Position numbers and translations under genes: made by a program. This document shows, piece after piece, positions 33,437-44,342 of a stretch of DNA of 64,000 bases. Numbering within the stretch: position 1 is the first letter of the stretch; each line of letters starts with the position of its first letter. The DNA is taken from contig NW_026946361.1 of NCBI RefSeq assembly GCF_035222275.1, forward strand, positions 248,001-312,000, read 5' to 3'. Origin of the DNA: Podospora bellae-mahoneyi (taxonomy: Eukaryota > Ascomycota > Sordariomycetes > Sordariales > Podosporaceae). The notes beneath the pieces are model-generated. The model did no database searches, was not told where the DNA came from, and saw only the letters and a program-made list of their open reading frames with translations.

Positions 33437-34295
33437 TCACACAATAACCCTCCTCTCACCTTCTTTGACGGGGTAAAACTGGCCAGCCTGCCCTCCAGGA
33501 TTAAACTCCAACCCCTCAAGCGCCATAATGTTGACAAACTCCTTGTCAAAGTTGTCCAGACAATACCTCGCAATCATGTCGATACCTATCCACAAAGGTT
33601 AGCCACCGTTATCAGTTCAGCACTGAGTTTGGAAACTTACCAGCCCCCGCCCCTCCCGCTGTCCAGAGCTCCCCCTTGCCATCCCCCCCCTCATAAGGCT
33701 TCTCATCCACCACCCACCTCTGGTAAACCCACTCGGTGCCGGGAAATCCCGCTCGCGCCACAGGCAAAAACTCCTTGTTGGTGGTCACCTTCTTCCCCTC
33801 CAACAACCCAGTCGAAGCCAGCCACAAGCTCCCAATGCAAGTCGTCATCCACACCCTCGTCTTGCCCCAGGCCTCCTTCATGAACCTGTCCGCTGCTTCA
33901 GGTCTATGGGTGGGCAGCGGGCCGCCAATGAGGATGATGTCAAGGTCCCTCGGACAGTCATCATAGGTCACATTGGGCAAGAATCTGAACCCGCCGATGG
34001 AGTTTGGCAGGGAGGCGTTGGGGGGCGTGGTGGTTGCCGGTTCGAGGGAGGAGGCGATGTAAAAGAACTCAATGTTCATTGCGTGAGGGGTAAAGGCGCC
34101 AAACTTGGGGTCGAGAGGAAGGACCTGGTTCAAGTAGCTGGCCGAGAGGTTGCCGAAGAGATCGATGCCCATGATGTCGGAGAGCTGGACTAGCTCGAGG
34201 AGGACGCCGATGCGGAGGGTTTTGGGGGACATCTTGGTCTTGATGGAAGCGTTGATGTCGTTGCTGAAATGATTGAGTGACTGTGTGTTGATCAA
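33437..34295 (-). CDS. DJ-1/PfpI family protein
   Basis: Two exons, 34295-33641 and 33585-33437, with a 55-nt intron (GTAAGT donor, GATAG acceptor, phase 1). 267 residues from the first Met, or 246 from the likelier MSPKTLRIGV start at 34232. The class I glutamine-amidotransferase-like fold is shown by LRIGVLLELVQLSDIMGIDL, DLDIILIGGPLPTHRPE and the nucleophile elbow VWMTTCIGSLWLAS (Cys about 132 from MSPK). The end is IDMIARYCLDNFDKEFVNIM. Fungal members include isonitrile hydratase- and DJ-1-like proteins; the substrate is unknown. Intact. Confidence 0.85.
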
Positions 34296-34736
34296 GATAC
34301 TCGAGCAAAAGAAAGGTGTGGATGGGGGACTTACTTATACCATCCTGGACTCAATTCCCTCCGTTGCTGGCCGGACCGAGCTCACCGCGCGGCGAATGAA
34401 CCTGTCGTGCTACGGACGTACCGCTGTCGGAGACTAACAGAGACCGTTACACCTGGCACCGGAGTCCGTTGCGAATTCTGAGGTGACCTACCGAGTGCAC
34501 TCAGAGCCATCCAGTTTGGCCCCGAGCCCAGTCGGAAGTTACCTGCATCGTGCACGGTGAAGGGAAAGTAAGAACACGGCGCAGGTAGTCTTGACCTCTA
34601 TTTAGGGCCACTCGCTCAACCCTAACCCGACAGTAGCTAGAGCCGCACAAAGATGTAACCTTCCTGAACCACAGACTCCACCACACACAACATGAAGATG
34701 GAGTCGTCAAAATAGAGTTTCAAAAGAAAGTCTAGA
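34296..34736. promoter_or_regulatory. Intergenic, promoter of the DJ-1/PfpI gene
   Basis: 440 bp upstream of the DJ-1/PfpI gene and downstream of the tRNA. No other feature seen. Confidence 0.4.
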
Positions 34737-34808
34737 TGCCCACAGCCAGAATTGAACTGACGACCTTGTCATTACTAGTGACACGCTCTACCACTGAGCC
34801 ATGCGGGC
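34737..34808 (-). tRNA. tRNA-Thr (anticodon AGT)
   Basis: 72 nt that fold as a standard cloverleaf without intron. The acceptor stem GCCCGCA pairs with TGTGGGC (one G-T), with discriminator A. The D arm is GCTCAGTGGTAGAGC. The anticodon stem TGTCA/TGACA carries the loop CTAGTAA, anticodon AGT. The T arm is GTCAG-TTCAATT-CTGGC. The internal promoter boxes (A box TGGCTCAGTGG, B box GTTCAATTC) are recognisable, and a TTTCTTTT stretch follows for Pol III termination. Confidence 0.93.
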
Positions 34809-35187
34809 TGATGATTGGTTGTTGTTGGTGATGTTGGCGGATGATGGGCTTCTGAAGGTGTTGGAATGGGATGTCAGTGTGTATGTAAAAGATAGGATGG
34901 GGAAATGGTGCTGCAAATTTGGTAAGCCATTGGGCGAAATGCTCAAGTGACAAAAAGGCAAGAGCAATGGAAGGGGATTGAAGGGGATCATCAGGGTTCG
35001 CGCTGCTGCTCCTTGCAGCCTCAGTTCTCAAAGCTGCGGACACATAAGCACGTGATTGCGCGACAGCCACCTGTTCAGGGGCGCGCTAAAGCTTAAGTGG
35101 AAAATGCATTTCTTCTGCTGCATGTTTGCATCAAGTTGCGACAACATCCCATCTCATCAACCACGCATCACCGAGAATCTGGACGCC

Positions 35188-36432
35188 ATGGCTATTCTCC
35201 CATCCATTCCTGGTCTCACCGTGACAGTGGAGGTGGCAGACAGACCCACGAAAGAATATGACGACCCCGACGCGGATTCCATGCAGATTGAGATGCAACG
35301 TGACGAGTTTGATCACCACGCCACCCCCGACCTTCCGTATATCATCAAGTACATTGAAGCCAAACCTGGGGCCTTTTATCATTACCGAGTCAGCATTCAG
35401 CCTCGACGATTTCACTACGTATCCGATCATGTTGGCTTCACTGTCGTCAATGACGGCCGCGAGACAGGCATGACCCATTTAACATTTAATGACCGTGTCG
35501 AGAAACTCGGTCTCAGCCTCGTAGAGCGGACAGTGGGTTCGACGGTGTCACGAACTCGTGGGGGTAACTACATCAATCGATTTTTTGTTTTTCAGCTCTC
35601 AATGTTGGTAGGTTGACTTTCCGTGGGGGTCAGATGTTATGGGAAGATACTCACTAGGTGATAATGATGGCAGTCGAGTCGGACCAGTTCACGACCGATC
35701 AAGTCAAAAAGCAGACCGCTCGAGCGAAAGAAACCGGGGTTCTTAAAGTCCATTTGTATCACATGGACGTATCTGAAGGCTATAAGCCGCAAATAATCAG
35801 TGGTTCTGGTACCGAGAATGAAAGGACGGTGACCATGGCCGAAAAAGCCCTCAAGGGCAGGGCTGTTGACTGCGTCACGAGGTTTGTCACATTTCTGCCA
35901 TGACAACTGAACCCGAATGACTTACAGCTGTTTCTAGCTCCGTCGTTCGCCCTCGGGCTGATCATCCTGGGTTGTACCCAACAGACAACTATCATGATCC
36001 GAAAAAACGCCCCTTTGCGGTTTTTGAGTTCCGTTATCGTTCGAAAGGTTAGTGCAAAACAAAGAGCCCGAGCTGCAGCTAGCCCGTTGCTTACGAGATG
36101 TTTTTCAGAGGGTCTCATCAAAGAAGGCATTATTCCGCGGCCAACGGTCTCCGGCGATGTCCAGGAGATGAGTGAAACAGAGGTTCGACGGAAGTTGGCA
36201 GAGCTTCTGGAGAAGCAAAAGGTGCGAATTTGAATGCGCTGAAATTTGACACTGATCAGGCGTAAAGCTGACAACAGAATAGTTTGGACCGGACACGAAG
36301 CCTGCGAGGCTCAAGCGCGAAGCTGACAGGATGGAAGTAGACGATTGGGCCCCAGATCCTGCCTTCGAGACTCGATACAAAACTCGGAGATTATCCCATG
36401 GCCAGATGGAGATTGATCTCACCGAGGACTGA
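35188..36432 (+). CDS. DUF7918-type protein, copy 1
   Basis: Five exons, 35188-35607, 35658-35881, 35938-36047, 36109-36221 and 36283-36432, give 338 residues. All phases agree and the introns are 50-61 nt. The start MAILPSIPGLTVTVEVADRP is typical of fungal DUF7918 proteins. Later blocks are KYIEAKPGAFYHYRVSI, RPFAVFEFRYRSK, EGLIKEGIIPRP and a charged helix (ETEVRRKLAELLEKQK). The C-terminus is a basic stretch followed by MEIDLTED, which looks like a SUMO-interacting motif. The function is unknown. It faces a second copy tail to tail (36820-38139). Intact. The exact acceptor of exon 2 is the least certain. Confidence 0.8.
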
Positions 36433-36819
36433 TGAGCTCGACGAGGGAAATCTGTTGGGTGTTTTGGGACTGTCTATTTTCAGTGTGTCTTTTCCATGAG
36501 TGCATTATAATGGACGGGTACACCTATAAAAGGCGTTTGGGGGCTTCGGGAAAAACCATGTCTTTGCGCTTGGGATGGCAATATCTTCGGTCATGACTAG
36601 CATGGACAGCTGCAACATGGGTGCACATAGAATATTCTTAATGTAATACTTTGTGATTTGGTTTTGGGGCTGTCTACTATCGCAACCAACTCAACGTATG
36701 GTGGCATCGGTCCTCTGGTATGTTGACTACGTAAATCAACAATGAGAGCAAAGAGATGACATAATCCTGGCTACTCCATAATCTCTGTGTTAAAAGGTCA
36801 CCATTGCCTCCTGGCCCCA
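36433..36819. terminator. Shared 3' region of the convergent DUF7918 pair
   Basis: 387 bp between the stop codons of two convergent paralogues. It must contain both polyadenylation regions; AT-rich segments near 36630-36665 are candidates. Confidence 0.4.
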
Positions 36820-38139
36820 TTAACCTGTGTCGCCGGTGAGGTCAACAAGCGTGTCTTCATCCTCGCCATCCCCTTCTGATTTCAGAATCTCTGTGCAGGA
36901 CACTCGCCTGGTTCTCTTGTGTTGGTTCGTATGGCATCGGCGTGGGTCATTCTTGGAATCGTCGTCACTCTCGTCCCTCTCTCGCTTGATTGTCTTGATG
37001 TCGCGAACAGTCTCAATCTCCTCCTATTGTTCCTAGGGGTTCAAACAACAGGGTTAGCGTCTGACATGATGATATGATATCCGTGTGGCTATGTGTTCTC
37101 ATGCTAGCTTACCTTTTCGCGCTTCAAAGCCTTGAGCAGCGCCTCCTTCCTCTTCCCGTCACTCATCTGAGCAACTTGTTCTTCGAGGGAGGGCTCGGGA
37201 ATGATACCTTGTTTTATGAGGCCGTCTGTTTATTGAATCAGCATCATATTTCCAGACACCAGCACCGGCTTCGGTATCAGCTGAGAAATACTACTTACCC
37301 TTGTGACGATAGCGAAAGTCGTATCGAGCAAAAGGTCGCTCCCAGGGGTCCAACATCGCGCCGTCGCGTAATGTTATGCTAGTCCTTAGCCGGGATGGTA
37401 CAGGTTGAAAGGTGGCCCGACAATTCAAGGCTTGCCATCAAGTGCTTTGATTGCGGCTTGTTGCGGGATGGTTTCTGATGGCAGTGAGGAAATACCAGTT
37501 GGCCCCTCAAACCGATTCCTTTCTCGTGACTCGATTGTTCCAATGTGGTTGAAGAGTTCGACAATAAAGGGCCCATATTTCTTGGTCTTTTGGTTCCTTT
37601 TGTAGTGGTGTCAAAGCTTTCCGCTGCGATTACCATGCTGTTAGCATTTATGCAGCATCCGTCATGTGCCTGTTTACGGGTTACTTAGTTTTTTATTTAC
37701 TCACTCACGTCAAGATTACCAAATGTAAACTACAGATGACGGTTCAGTCCTTTATTCCACAGCATATTCATTAACCTCCCCGGCGGCGTGTTTGTCGGCA
37801 CAGACGTAGGAAGTCAGGACTGATGGTGATCGTTGTACCAAACGCCTCCTCCGTGGATCTTCAATCCTGTGCCATCTACAAGAAGATGCGCTTTGACGTA
37901 GCTTGTAGACCACTCGTACGTACGGTTCTTGTCCCCAGTGACGCGATAACCCAAGCTGTTGAGTCGAAAGGCGAAACTGGTGCCAGACTTGGCCTCAATA
38001 TACTTGCCAACGTGAGGGGTCCCGTCATGTTCATGGTTGCCCATCAGCTTCGGCGGGAGGGATCGGGTTGTACTCCGTGGCTGTCTCACAGTTGATTTCA
38101 ACGGTGACGGAAATACCGAGGACGTCGATGATCGCCATG
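36820..38139 (-). CDS. DUF7918-type protein, copy 2, with frame slips
   Basis: A paralogue of copy 1 on the opposite strand. It begins MAIIDVLGISVTVEI and shares KYIEAKSGTSFAFRL, GPFIVELFNHIGTIESRER, RPFARYDFRYRHK, DGLIKQGIIPEPS, a KRKEALLKALKREK helix and a basic C-terminus ending EDTLVDLTGDTG. Late introns are clear: GTAAGT before DGLIKQG, and GTAAGC after KREK with acceptor ACAATAG. The reading frame slips about three times at short homopolymers (a G run near 38050, an A run near 37600, a T run near 37385). Downstream homology to copy 1 continues in each new frame, so these are probably assembly indels. Function unknown. Confidence 0.7.
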
Positions 38140-39488
38140 ATGGGATCCTGGCGGCGGTGGAATATGGACCAAAGCCAAGCAGTGAGAGTCGTTGAAAGCT
38201 GCGCCAAAGTGGCAGCTGTTTGGGGAAAAGAGGAGTCGGGAAGTGGAAGTGAGGAGGAAAATTGGTCTGGCGTCGGGAAGAATATTTATCTCTCCTATTC
38301 TTTGTTTACCGCCCCACAACTCCGCTGGCGACAACAGATGAGATGGAAAGACTAAATTCCAAGATAAAGCTCCTGAATCAAAAGGAAGGAGCGCAAGATT
38401 TGCCAAACACAAGCACCGCCTCATCAGGCAGAATCCCAGATGAGATGACAAGGTTCGTATCCAGGCCAGAATCACGCGAGAAACAACCAAGAAGTTCTGA
38501 CCTGCCCCCCCTAGACTTCCTACCATACAAAAGATGAACGATAGTGTCCAAGCCTCCGTCCTCGAGCAGCCTGTTTTCTCAGTGTCTGGCTAGCCGAAGA
38601 CGAACACAAATGAAGAAGTGATAGGGCCAGAAAACTTTCCCCAATAGAAAGTAGTTCATCATCTCTGTCCCGATGACCACAGACAAATATACATGGATTG
38701 TTGACCCCCATTATATGGAACCAAAGGACATCCTACCCATAGGGTAGGCCAGGTGGTACATATCTCTACACACTAACCTTCGTCACCGACCTGCTTGCGC
38801 CGACGCCCCGGGACCGAGGAGGACTTCCTCACAATGCGGAGCCGAGATCGTACTACGACTTCCAAACACTGGTTGGCAAGCGTATACAACGGTAAGGTAT
38901 CATCTGTGAAAATGTGCAAGCTGGTATGAATTCGGGGATGAACAGAGAGGGTGATGATACAATCGCAGATCAGACATTTGGCTCGTCGTGGGAGACTACT
39001 TCAAGCAACCTTTGAGCTGGAAACAATATGAATGACACCATCGTGCTGATTTGGAATGTACGCTCTGATAATCTTACAGGATGAACATCAATCTGTATTG
39101 ACTTTCCTGCAACCAACACCATCCGCGAGTGACAAGTAGACGACATGAAGATCTTCACCCAGCATAAAGTTCACATCCAGGTATTGGGCAATTCCAGTCC
39201 ATCTCTCCGCTGGACAGCACCAGAATCACACTGCTAACAAAATCTCCTTCACTGATGCCAGAGTTCCAAACCACTATCAAAGCCAATGCCCATATGCACG
39301 CGGCCGCAAAGCTGCCTGTTTGCTCCGCCGCTTGGCCACTCAAACCCCGAGACAGCTCCCATTTCAGGTTCGTGCAGGGCTCAATTAAAAGGCCGAGATA
39401 TAGTTGCCTTGAAGCTAGAGCTGTCGCTAGAGGATCTCGAGGCGAAGATGGACGAATTTGGAGGAGTTGACTCGGCCTTTTGAGGGAA
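38140..39488. other. Intergenic region
   Basis: About 1.35 kb between two - strand genes. It holds the promoter of DUF7918 copy 2 and the 3' region of the next gene. Short frames (for example 39155-39343 -) have no recognisable feature. Confidence 0.4.
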
Positions 39489-40291
39489 CTAGCGGGCGCC
39501 CGGGAGGGTCGAGCCGAAAAGGGAAAACGCAGGAACGGGCCCCTGGTGAGAGAAGATCGATTTGAGTTCCTGTGAAGCAGCGCTGCTTGTGGAGGGCGCA
39601 GCGGAAAACGGCTCGGTCTTGATGACTGGGGCAGAACCGCGCTTGAAATCGTTGACCTGATACTGCATCGGCGTAGGCTGGGGTAAATTGTTCATAGGGC
39701 GAACTCTGAAAGACACGTCCCTGTTGATGAGAACTGAATTGCTGTCGTCCATTGACCCAAAACCAATGGGAGCATGGAAAATCAAAGAATGGCTCATACA
39801 CACACCGAGCTTGCCAAAGTCATCAGGAACTGGCTGAATGTTGAAATGGGCTCGACGTAATTTCTCGAAAATAGTTCGCTCGACCGAAGCCCAGTCCGCT
39901 TCTGCGTGCGCCCTTCTCAAGGCAGATGGAGTGAATGCATTGATACTTAAAACAGACATTTTGACTTCATCACGGTCACAGTTGTACACTGTCTTTATGC
40001 GAAAATTGCCGACAGAATGGGTGATGTAGTTTCTACCTCGATAGCGACCCTTGCGACGACCACGGCCGGCCGGCGGTTTGTACTCGGGCAGTGCGAAGAA
40101 GTTCTGTTCTTGCAGTCAGCAGGGCGTAGCTTCAGAGAAGCCGGGGTGCTCACCGGTTTGCCCTCGTCTTTGGGCTTCATCAAGGCTTTGGAGGTGGCCT
40201 TGGGGGGAGCCATTGGAATCTTCGACATGTCAAACTTTCCACCGGGCTCGCCCTTGATATGACCCCCTTCTTCCTTCTTAACGAACGACAT
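39489..40291 (-). CDS. Unknown protein with three sumoylation-type motifs and an RG-rich patch
   Basis: Two exons, 40291-40154 and 40103-39489, with a 50-nt intron (GTGAGC donor, AACAG acceptor, phase 0) give 250 residues. Not recognised. The sequence shows three psi-K-x-E motifs (VKKE 4-7, IKGE 12-15, IKTE 207-210) and a basic Gly/Arg patch (GRGRRKGRYRGR, 59-70) suggestive of nucleic-acid binding. A folded-looking middle (about 71-200: NYITHSVGNFRIKTVYNCDR, WASVERTIFEKLRRAHF) follows, with a Ser/Ala-rich tail. The start MSFVKKEE is chosen because upstream in-frame codons look non-coding. It lies just downstream of the photolyase gene on the same strand. A nuclear, SUMO-regulated role is inference. 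Confidence 0.68.
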
Positions 40292-40623
40292 GTTGACGTG
40301 GCTAGGCAATTGCCGTCCGGAAGGAGGACGATGAGCTGGGCGATCTGACGGGCCACAAGAGACTGAAGATGGTTCTGGAGAGGTCGAGAGGTCGAGGTCG
40401 GAACGCAATGCTGAGAGTGAAAGAAGACGCGTGAAACCTTGCCGTTCAGTAGACTTTTGGAAGGCACGCGTGACACGGTGGGAGGTGGCTTGGCTCCTTC
40501 CTACTGCGGAAGACCCAGGCAGGATAACATGGCTTAACACGGCATCCCTTTGCAGGACAAGAGCTTCGGGGTATTGGCTGGCCTGGACGAAAAGGAATTT
40601 CTGTGGTGGTTAAAAATGTTGTC
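40292..40623. promoter_or_regulatory. Spacer between photolyase 3' end and the next gene
   Basis: 332 bp. It contains the terminator of the photolyase gene and the promoter of the downstream - strand gene. No further feature seen. Confidence 0.4.
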
Positions 40624-42530
40624 TCAAAGACCGCTGTCTATTCCCTTCTTGTATGCAGCCAATGTCCTTTCTCTTGCACCTTTATGCTCAACAATGTGCT
40701 TCGGATACCCTGCCTTGATAGCCAAGGCGGCAGCCCCTCGCCCATATGGGTCGTGGATTGCCTTGCCCTTGACTTCCTTCAGCTCTGGAACCCACTTGCG
40801 AATGTACTCTCCATCAGGGTCAAACTTCTCACTCTGCAGCAGCGGGTTGAAGATGCGGAAGTATGGCTGCGGGTCCACGCCCACTGATGCCGAAAACCCC
40901 CATCCTCCGTTATTGCTCGCAAAATCGCCGTCGACAAGATGCTCCATAAAGTACTTCTCCCCCATCCTCCAGTCAAGAAGCAGGTCCTTGCACAGAAAGG
41001 AAGCAACAATCATCCGGCAGCGGTTGTGCACCCAACCCATGGAACGGAGCTGGCGCATGGCGGCGTCGACGATGGGAAATCCGGTACGTCCTTCTTTCCA
41101 AGCGTCAAAGTGCTCCATGTTGTAGGACCACTCAATGTTGGCGTACTCTGGTTTGAAGGGCTTGTTCATGCTACGTATGGCTTGTCAGAAGAGAACTAGA
41201 TCACTAACAGAGAGCGACTCACCAGATATACGGCCATTGGACTAGTACATGCTTGTAAAAGTCCCTCCACGCAACCTCGCTGATCCAAGTCTGGATCCCC
41301 TCGTTCCCTCCGTCGAGTTTTTTCGTATTGTTACGACCACGGGCTGTCCGAACAGCTGTCCTCGCGCTGAGTGTGCCACTAGCAAAGTGAACAGAAAGGC
41401 TGGAGGTGCCGGGGTTGGAAGGGATGTTTCGGTTTTGTTGATACTTCCCAATGGCTTGGTCTGCAAACTTGGACAACCGTTTCATTGCCTCGTGCTCCCC
41501 AGCCGGCCATAAAGCCCGAAACCGTTCCCGATCCTCCTTGCTCAGGGTCTTGTTTTCTGGTGCTGAGGGTATTGGACACTGGAAGAGATGAGCAAACTTT
41601 TGTCTCGTGGACTCGGGATTCTTCGTTGGGGTTTCAACCAGCTCCAACAAGTCTAGATTCTCGTGAACGTGTCGAACCCAAGTCCTGAACCAGGGTGTGT
41701 ACACTGCATATTGCCCACCGCTTCCACTTGTCAGCCTCCCCGGCGGCACAATACAGGTATCATGCAACACCTCCATGACAAGCCCCTTTTTGCCAGCAGT
41801 CTCGCCATCCTGGCGTCCCTTCTCAGCTCGTCCACTTCGTACTCCATGTTGGCAAATAAGTGACTAGCTCCCCATTCGCTCATCAGTTCCACAATCCTGC
41901 TTGGTATCTCCTTTCTCTTCTTCACAGTCTCGACCCAGAGAGGGATATCCAGCGCCGCAAGGTCCTTCTTCAAGATTTCCAGTGTCCGCAGCATAAAGTC
42001 CACCCTCACAGGAGCAGTCAAGTGTGCCTCAAAGTCTTGCGGACTGAGGATGTACAGCGCAATGAGTGGCACGCCAGCAGCCTGAGCCTTTGACTGGCAC
42101 AAAACAGAGCCGTGTTGTCTGTTGTTCTCAAGTCCATCTTGAACCAGTGCACCACCGCCCCTGCAACTGGCGTGTTGGCTCTGTGTTCAGCTGTATCTGC
42201 CTGTGCAGCCTTTAGCAGCTCGATAGGTCGGGGCAACTCATTGTTGTTGTATGCCCTGGCACGCGCAGTGGACATTTCGTGAGGGTAGTACTTCCGGAGG
42301 ACGATGCCATGTTTTTCGGCATCTTGGTGGAAGGGGTGCGGCTCTCGCAAGGGGTCTGACGACAGAGATGGTTCGGAAGAGGGTTCGGCGAGGACGGTCT
42401 TGCGCTTCTTCTCTGGAGGCGGTTGGTCAGGGTCGGGCTTGATGAACCCGTTGGTACCATTCAACGTGCCATTAGTGCTTGGCGCACTGTTGGCGGAGGG
42501 CTTTCGTTTGGGATATCTACTAGCCGGCAT
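40624..42530 (-). CDS. phr1: CPD photolyase (cryptochrome/photolyase family), two frame slips
   Basis: A light-driven repair enzyme for cyclobutane pyrimidine dimers, with FAD as catalytic cofactor. The N-terminal antenna domain (VVHWFKMDLRTTDN, AGVPLIALYILSPQDFEAHL) is followed by the FAD domain: SEVAWRDFYKHVLVQWPYI, then after a 52-nt intron (41222-41171, phase 2) CMNKPFKPEY, TGFPIVDAAMRQLRSMGWVH, NRCRMIVASFLCKDLLLDWR and NNGGWGFSASVGVDPQPYFR. The last block is the class I CPD-photolyase signature. The frame slips by minus one at an A4 run (42101-42104) and at a T5 run (41787-41791), with protein continuity on both sides; adding one base to either run would restore the family sequence. The start at 42530 (MPASRYPKRK) begins a basic, NLS-like leader. 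Confidence 0.9.
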
Positions 42531-43472
42531 GATGGTAAAGTTGAGAGCTGGCCGACAGTAGTGGGAGTGTAGGTGGCGAGTGGACAGAGAGGCAATACCT
42601 TGCGAGAGTCTACAAGCACGAAGTAGGAGAAACATGGAACTTTTGTGAAAGAGGAAAGAAGGGACACTGCAAACACTTGCTTACAGCGGTGGCCCGTTTG
42701 TTTTGTGCAGCGGCACGTCAGGATTGCTACGATTGCCAATCGGACCCCCAGCCGCCCGATCGTGGTGGACGTCATGGTGTCTCTGACATCGCGCCCCGAT
42801 CCGATCCGTTTCCAGCTTCCTTTGTTAGCGCAGCACTGACCGCAGGGACACCTTAATGGCGGGAATTTTGGGGCCATCTGCTAAGACTGGCCCCTGAGCC
42901 AAATGCCAATTGATGGAAATAGGTAGGTAAACACTTCATCCAGACACCATGCACACTGGACGAGTCAAGGTAAAATGTAAGACCCGTATCTGTACCATAA
43001 CGAGCAACTTCTCCGTCACGGCTTTTCGAGGCCTCTTGATTGATCTACGGCATGGGAGCTATCGAGGTAGCCCCAGACTCCCCAAATATCGAGTATGGAT
43101 TTGGTGAGCTTTTGCTGGCCGGGGGCAGTCACGCAAAAATCGCAGCGAGGAATAGGGGGCTTTCCGAGCGGGGCAGGAATAAGTGATCACGATGCCAGTG
43201 TATTTGTTCCGAGTAGATAATGTCCGTTGACGCCGTCGAGAGTTACCGGCAAAGCTGTATCTCTGCGAAAAAAAGAAAACGCATGATTCCCAAACCCAGC
43301 CGTCATCCCGCTGCCCGTCGTCCAAATCGTTCGTTGAAAAGGCGTCCGGAAAGTTTTAAAAACGCACATCTGCCAGAAGAATCCGTCAGCATTTCCGCCC
43401 GCCGCAATTGATGCTCCACAGCCCAGTCGTCCGACGTACCATCATCTCCTCCCAACAACCAGGATTCGTAAT
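42531..43472. promoter_or_regulatory. Upstream region of the photolyase gene; RPS21 3' end
   Basis: It contains an in-frame extension of the photolyase reading frame back to a Met at 42635 (MFLLLRACRLSQGIASLSTR), a possible mitochondrial leader. GATC-type elements lie further upstream: tandem GATCCGATCC at 42799-42808 and CGATCG at 42757-42762. An AGGTAGGTA copy sits at 42921. The rest is the terminator side of RPS21. Confidence 0.45.
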
Positions 43473-43844
43473 TTATCTCTGGGCAGACCAGACGTTCTTG
43501 AGGAGACCGTCACGCTGAGCAAGTCTGTTCAGAGCATCGTCGCTCTCGCCCATGGCGCGAACGAAACCGGAGAGAGCATAGATGACGTTCTCGCCCTGGA
43601 TGGCCCGGCCGTTCTCGTCGACCTTGGCGATGGTGATCTGGCAAGAACCGTGGTCCTTGGCCTTGATGATGCGGCCCGTCGCAGAGCACTTGCGGGGGAC
43701 GTAACTGGAGTAGAGATTCCAAAGTCAGCACACAACCCACCACAACCGATCCATCCTCGTCGCCGTCCGTCTCGTGGTCGTCGGGTTTTGCGGGAAAGAG
43801 GGCGAGCGCTTACAGATCGACGATCTCTCCTTGTCGTTCTCCAT
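43473..43844 (-). CDS. RPS21: 40S ribosomal protein S21 (eS21)
   Basis: Exon 1 (43844-43814) and exon 2 (43704-43473) flank a 109-nt intron (GTAAGC donor, CTCCAG acceptor). Exon 2 is a perfect eS21: [76 protein letters not shown]. Exon 1 should read MENDKGEIVDL, but one base is missing after AAG (GG at 43829-43830 where GGG is needed), so as written it reads [10 protein letters not shown]. An essential single-copy ribosomal protein is very unlikely to be dead, so this is a likely assembly indel. It is divergent from SLX4. Confidence 0.95.
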
Positions 43845-44342
43845 GGCTGCGACTTGGTGATGAGTGCTGCGAAAAGACGGGTTTGGGTTTGCTTTGCGGT
43901 GTCGGAGAGGGCAGGACTGGCAAAATTTCAAGAGTCTTGAATTTCGATCAGTTTTGGAGTGATTTGGTGGGTGCCGGGGTCTGTGGGCTTGTGTGCACAG
44001 ACCAGAATAGACCCCACCACAGCTCTCCAAAAAGGAAGTGGACCACAGGTTGGGCCCTCATGTGCCCAGTCAGGTGACGCCGCGCGGTCTTCGCGATGTG
44101 ACAGGCTTGGCTGAGGTGCCCCGCTGAGAATCCAAACAAGGGCAAACCAGCAACTCTTGGGTTGCTTGCGTGGTGCCATTGCAAACGGTGTGATGCTTCT
44201 CGAGCCTTTATGATGATGCATATCGCTCATCCCAAATGAATACTGTCAGAAACTGCACTTTATCTTCTTTTTTCCGACTCTTGTTGCCATCCTGTCGACC
44301 TTCAACATCTCCCGTCGCACCCTTCAACGCACCGGGCGCATC
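43845..44342. promoter_or_regulatory. Shared divergent promoter, RPS21 / SLX4
   Basis: About 500 bp between head-to-head genes. No separate gene. CT-rich stretches lie near 44270-44330 just upstream of SLX4. Confidence 0.45.

Noticed and set aside
42060-42110. Programmed or transcriptional frameshifting at A/T runs in the photolyase gene
   Set aside because: The same kind of slip occurs in many unrelated genes, including RPS21, at runs as short as two or three bases. Assembly error is simpler than a new recoding system.
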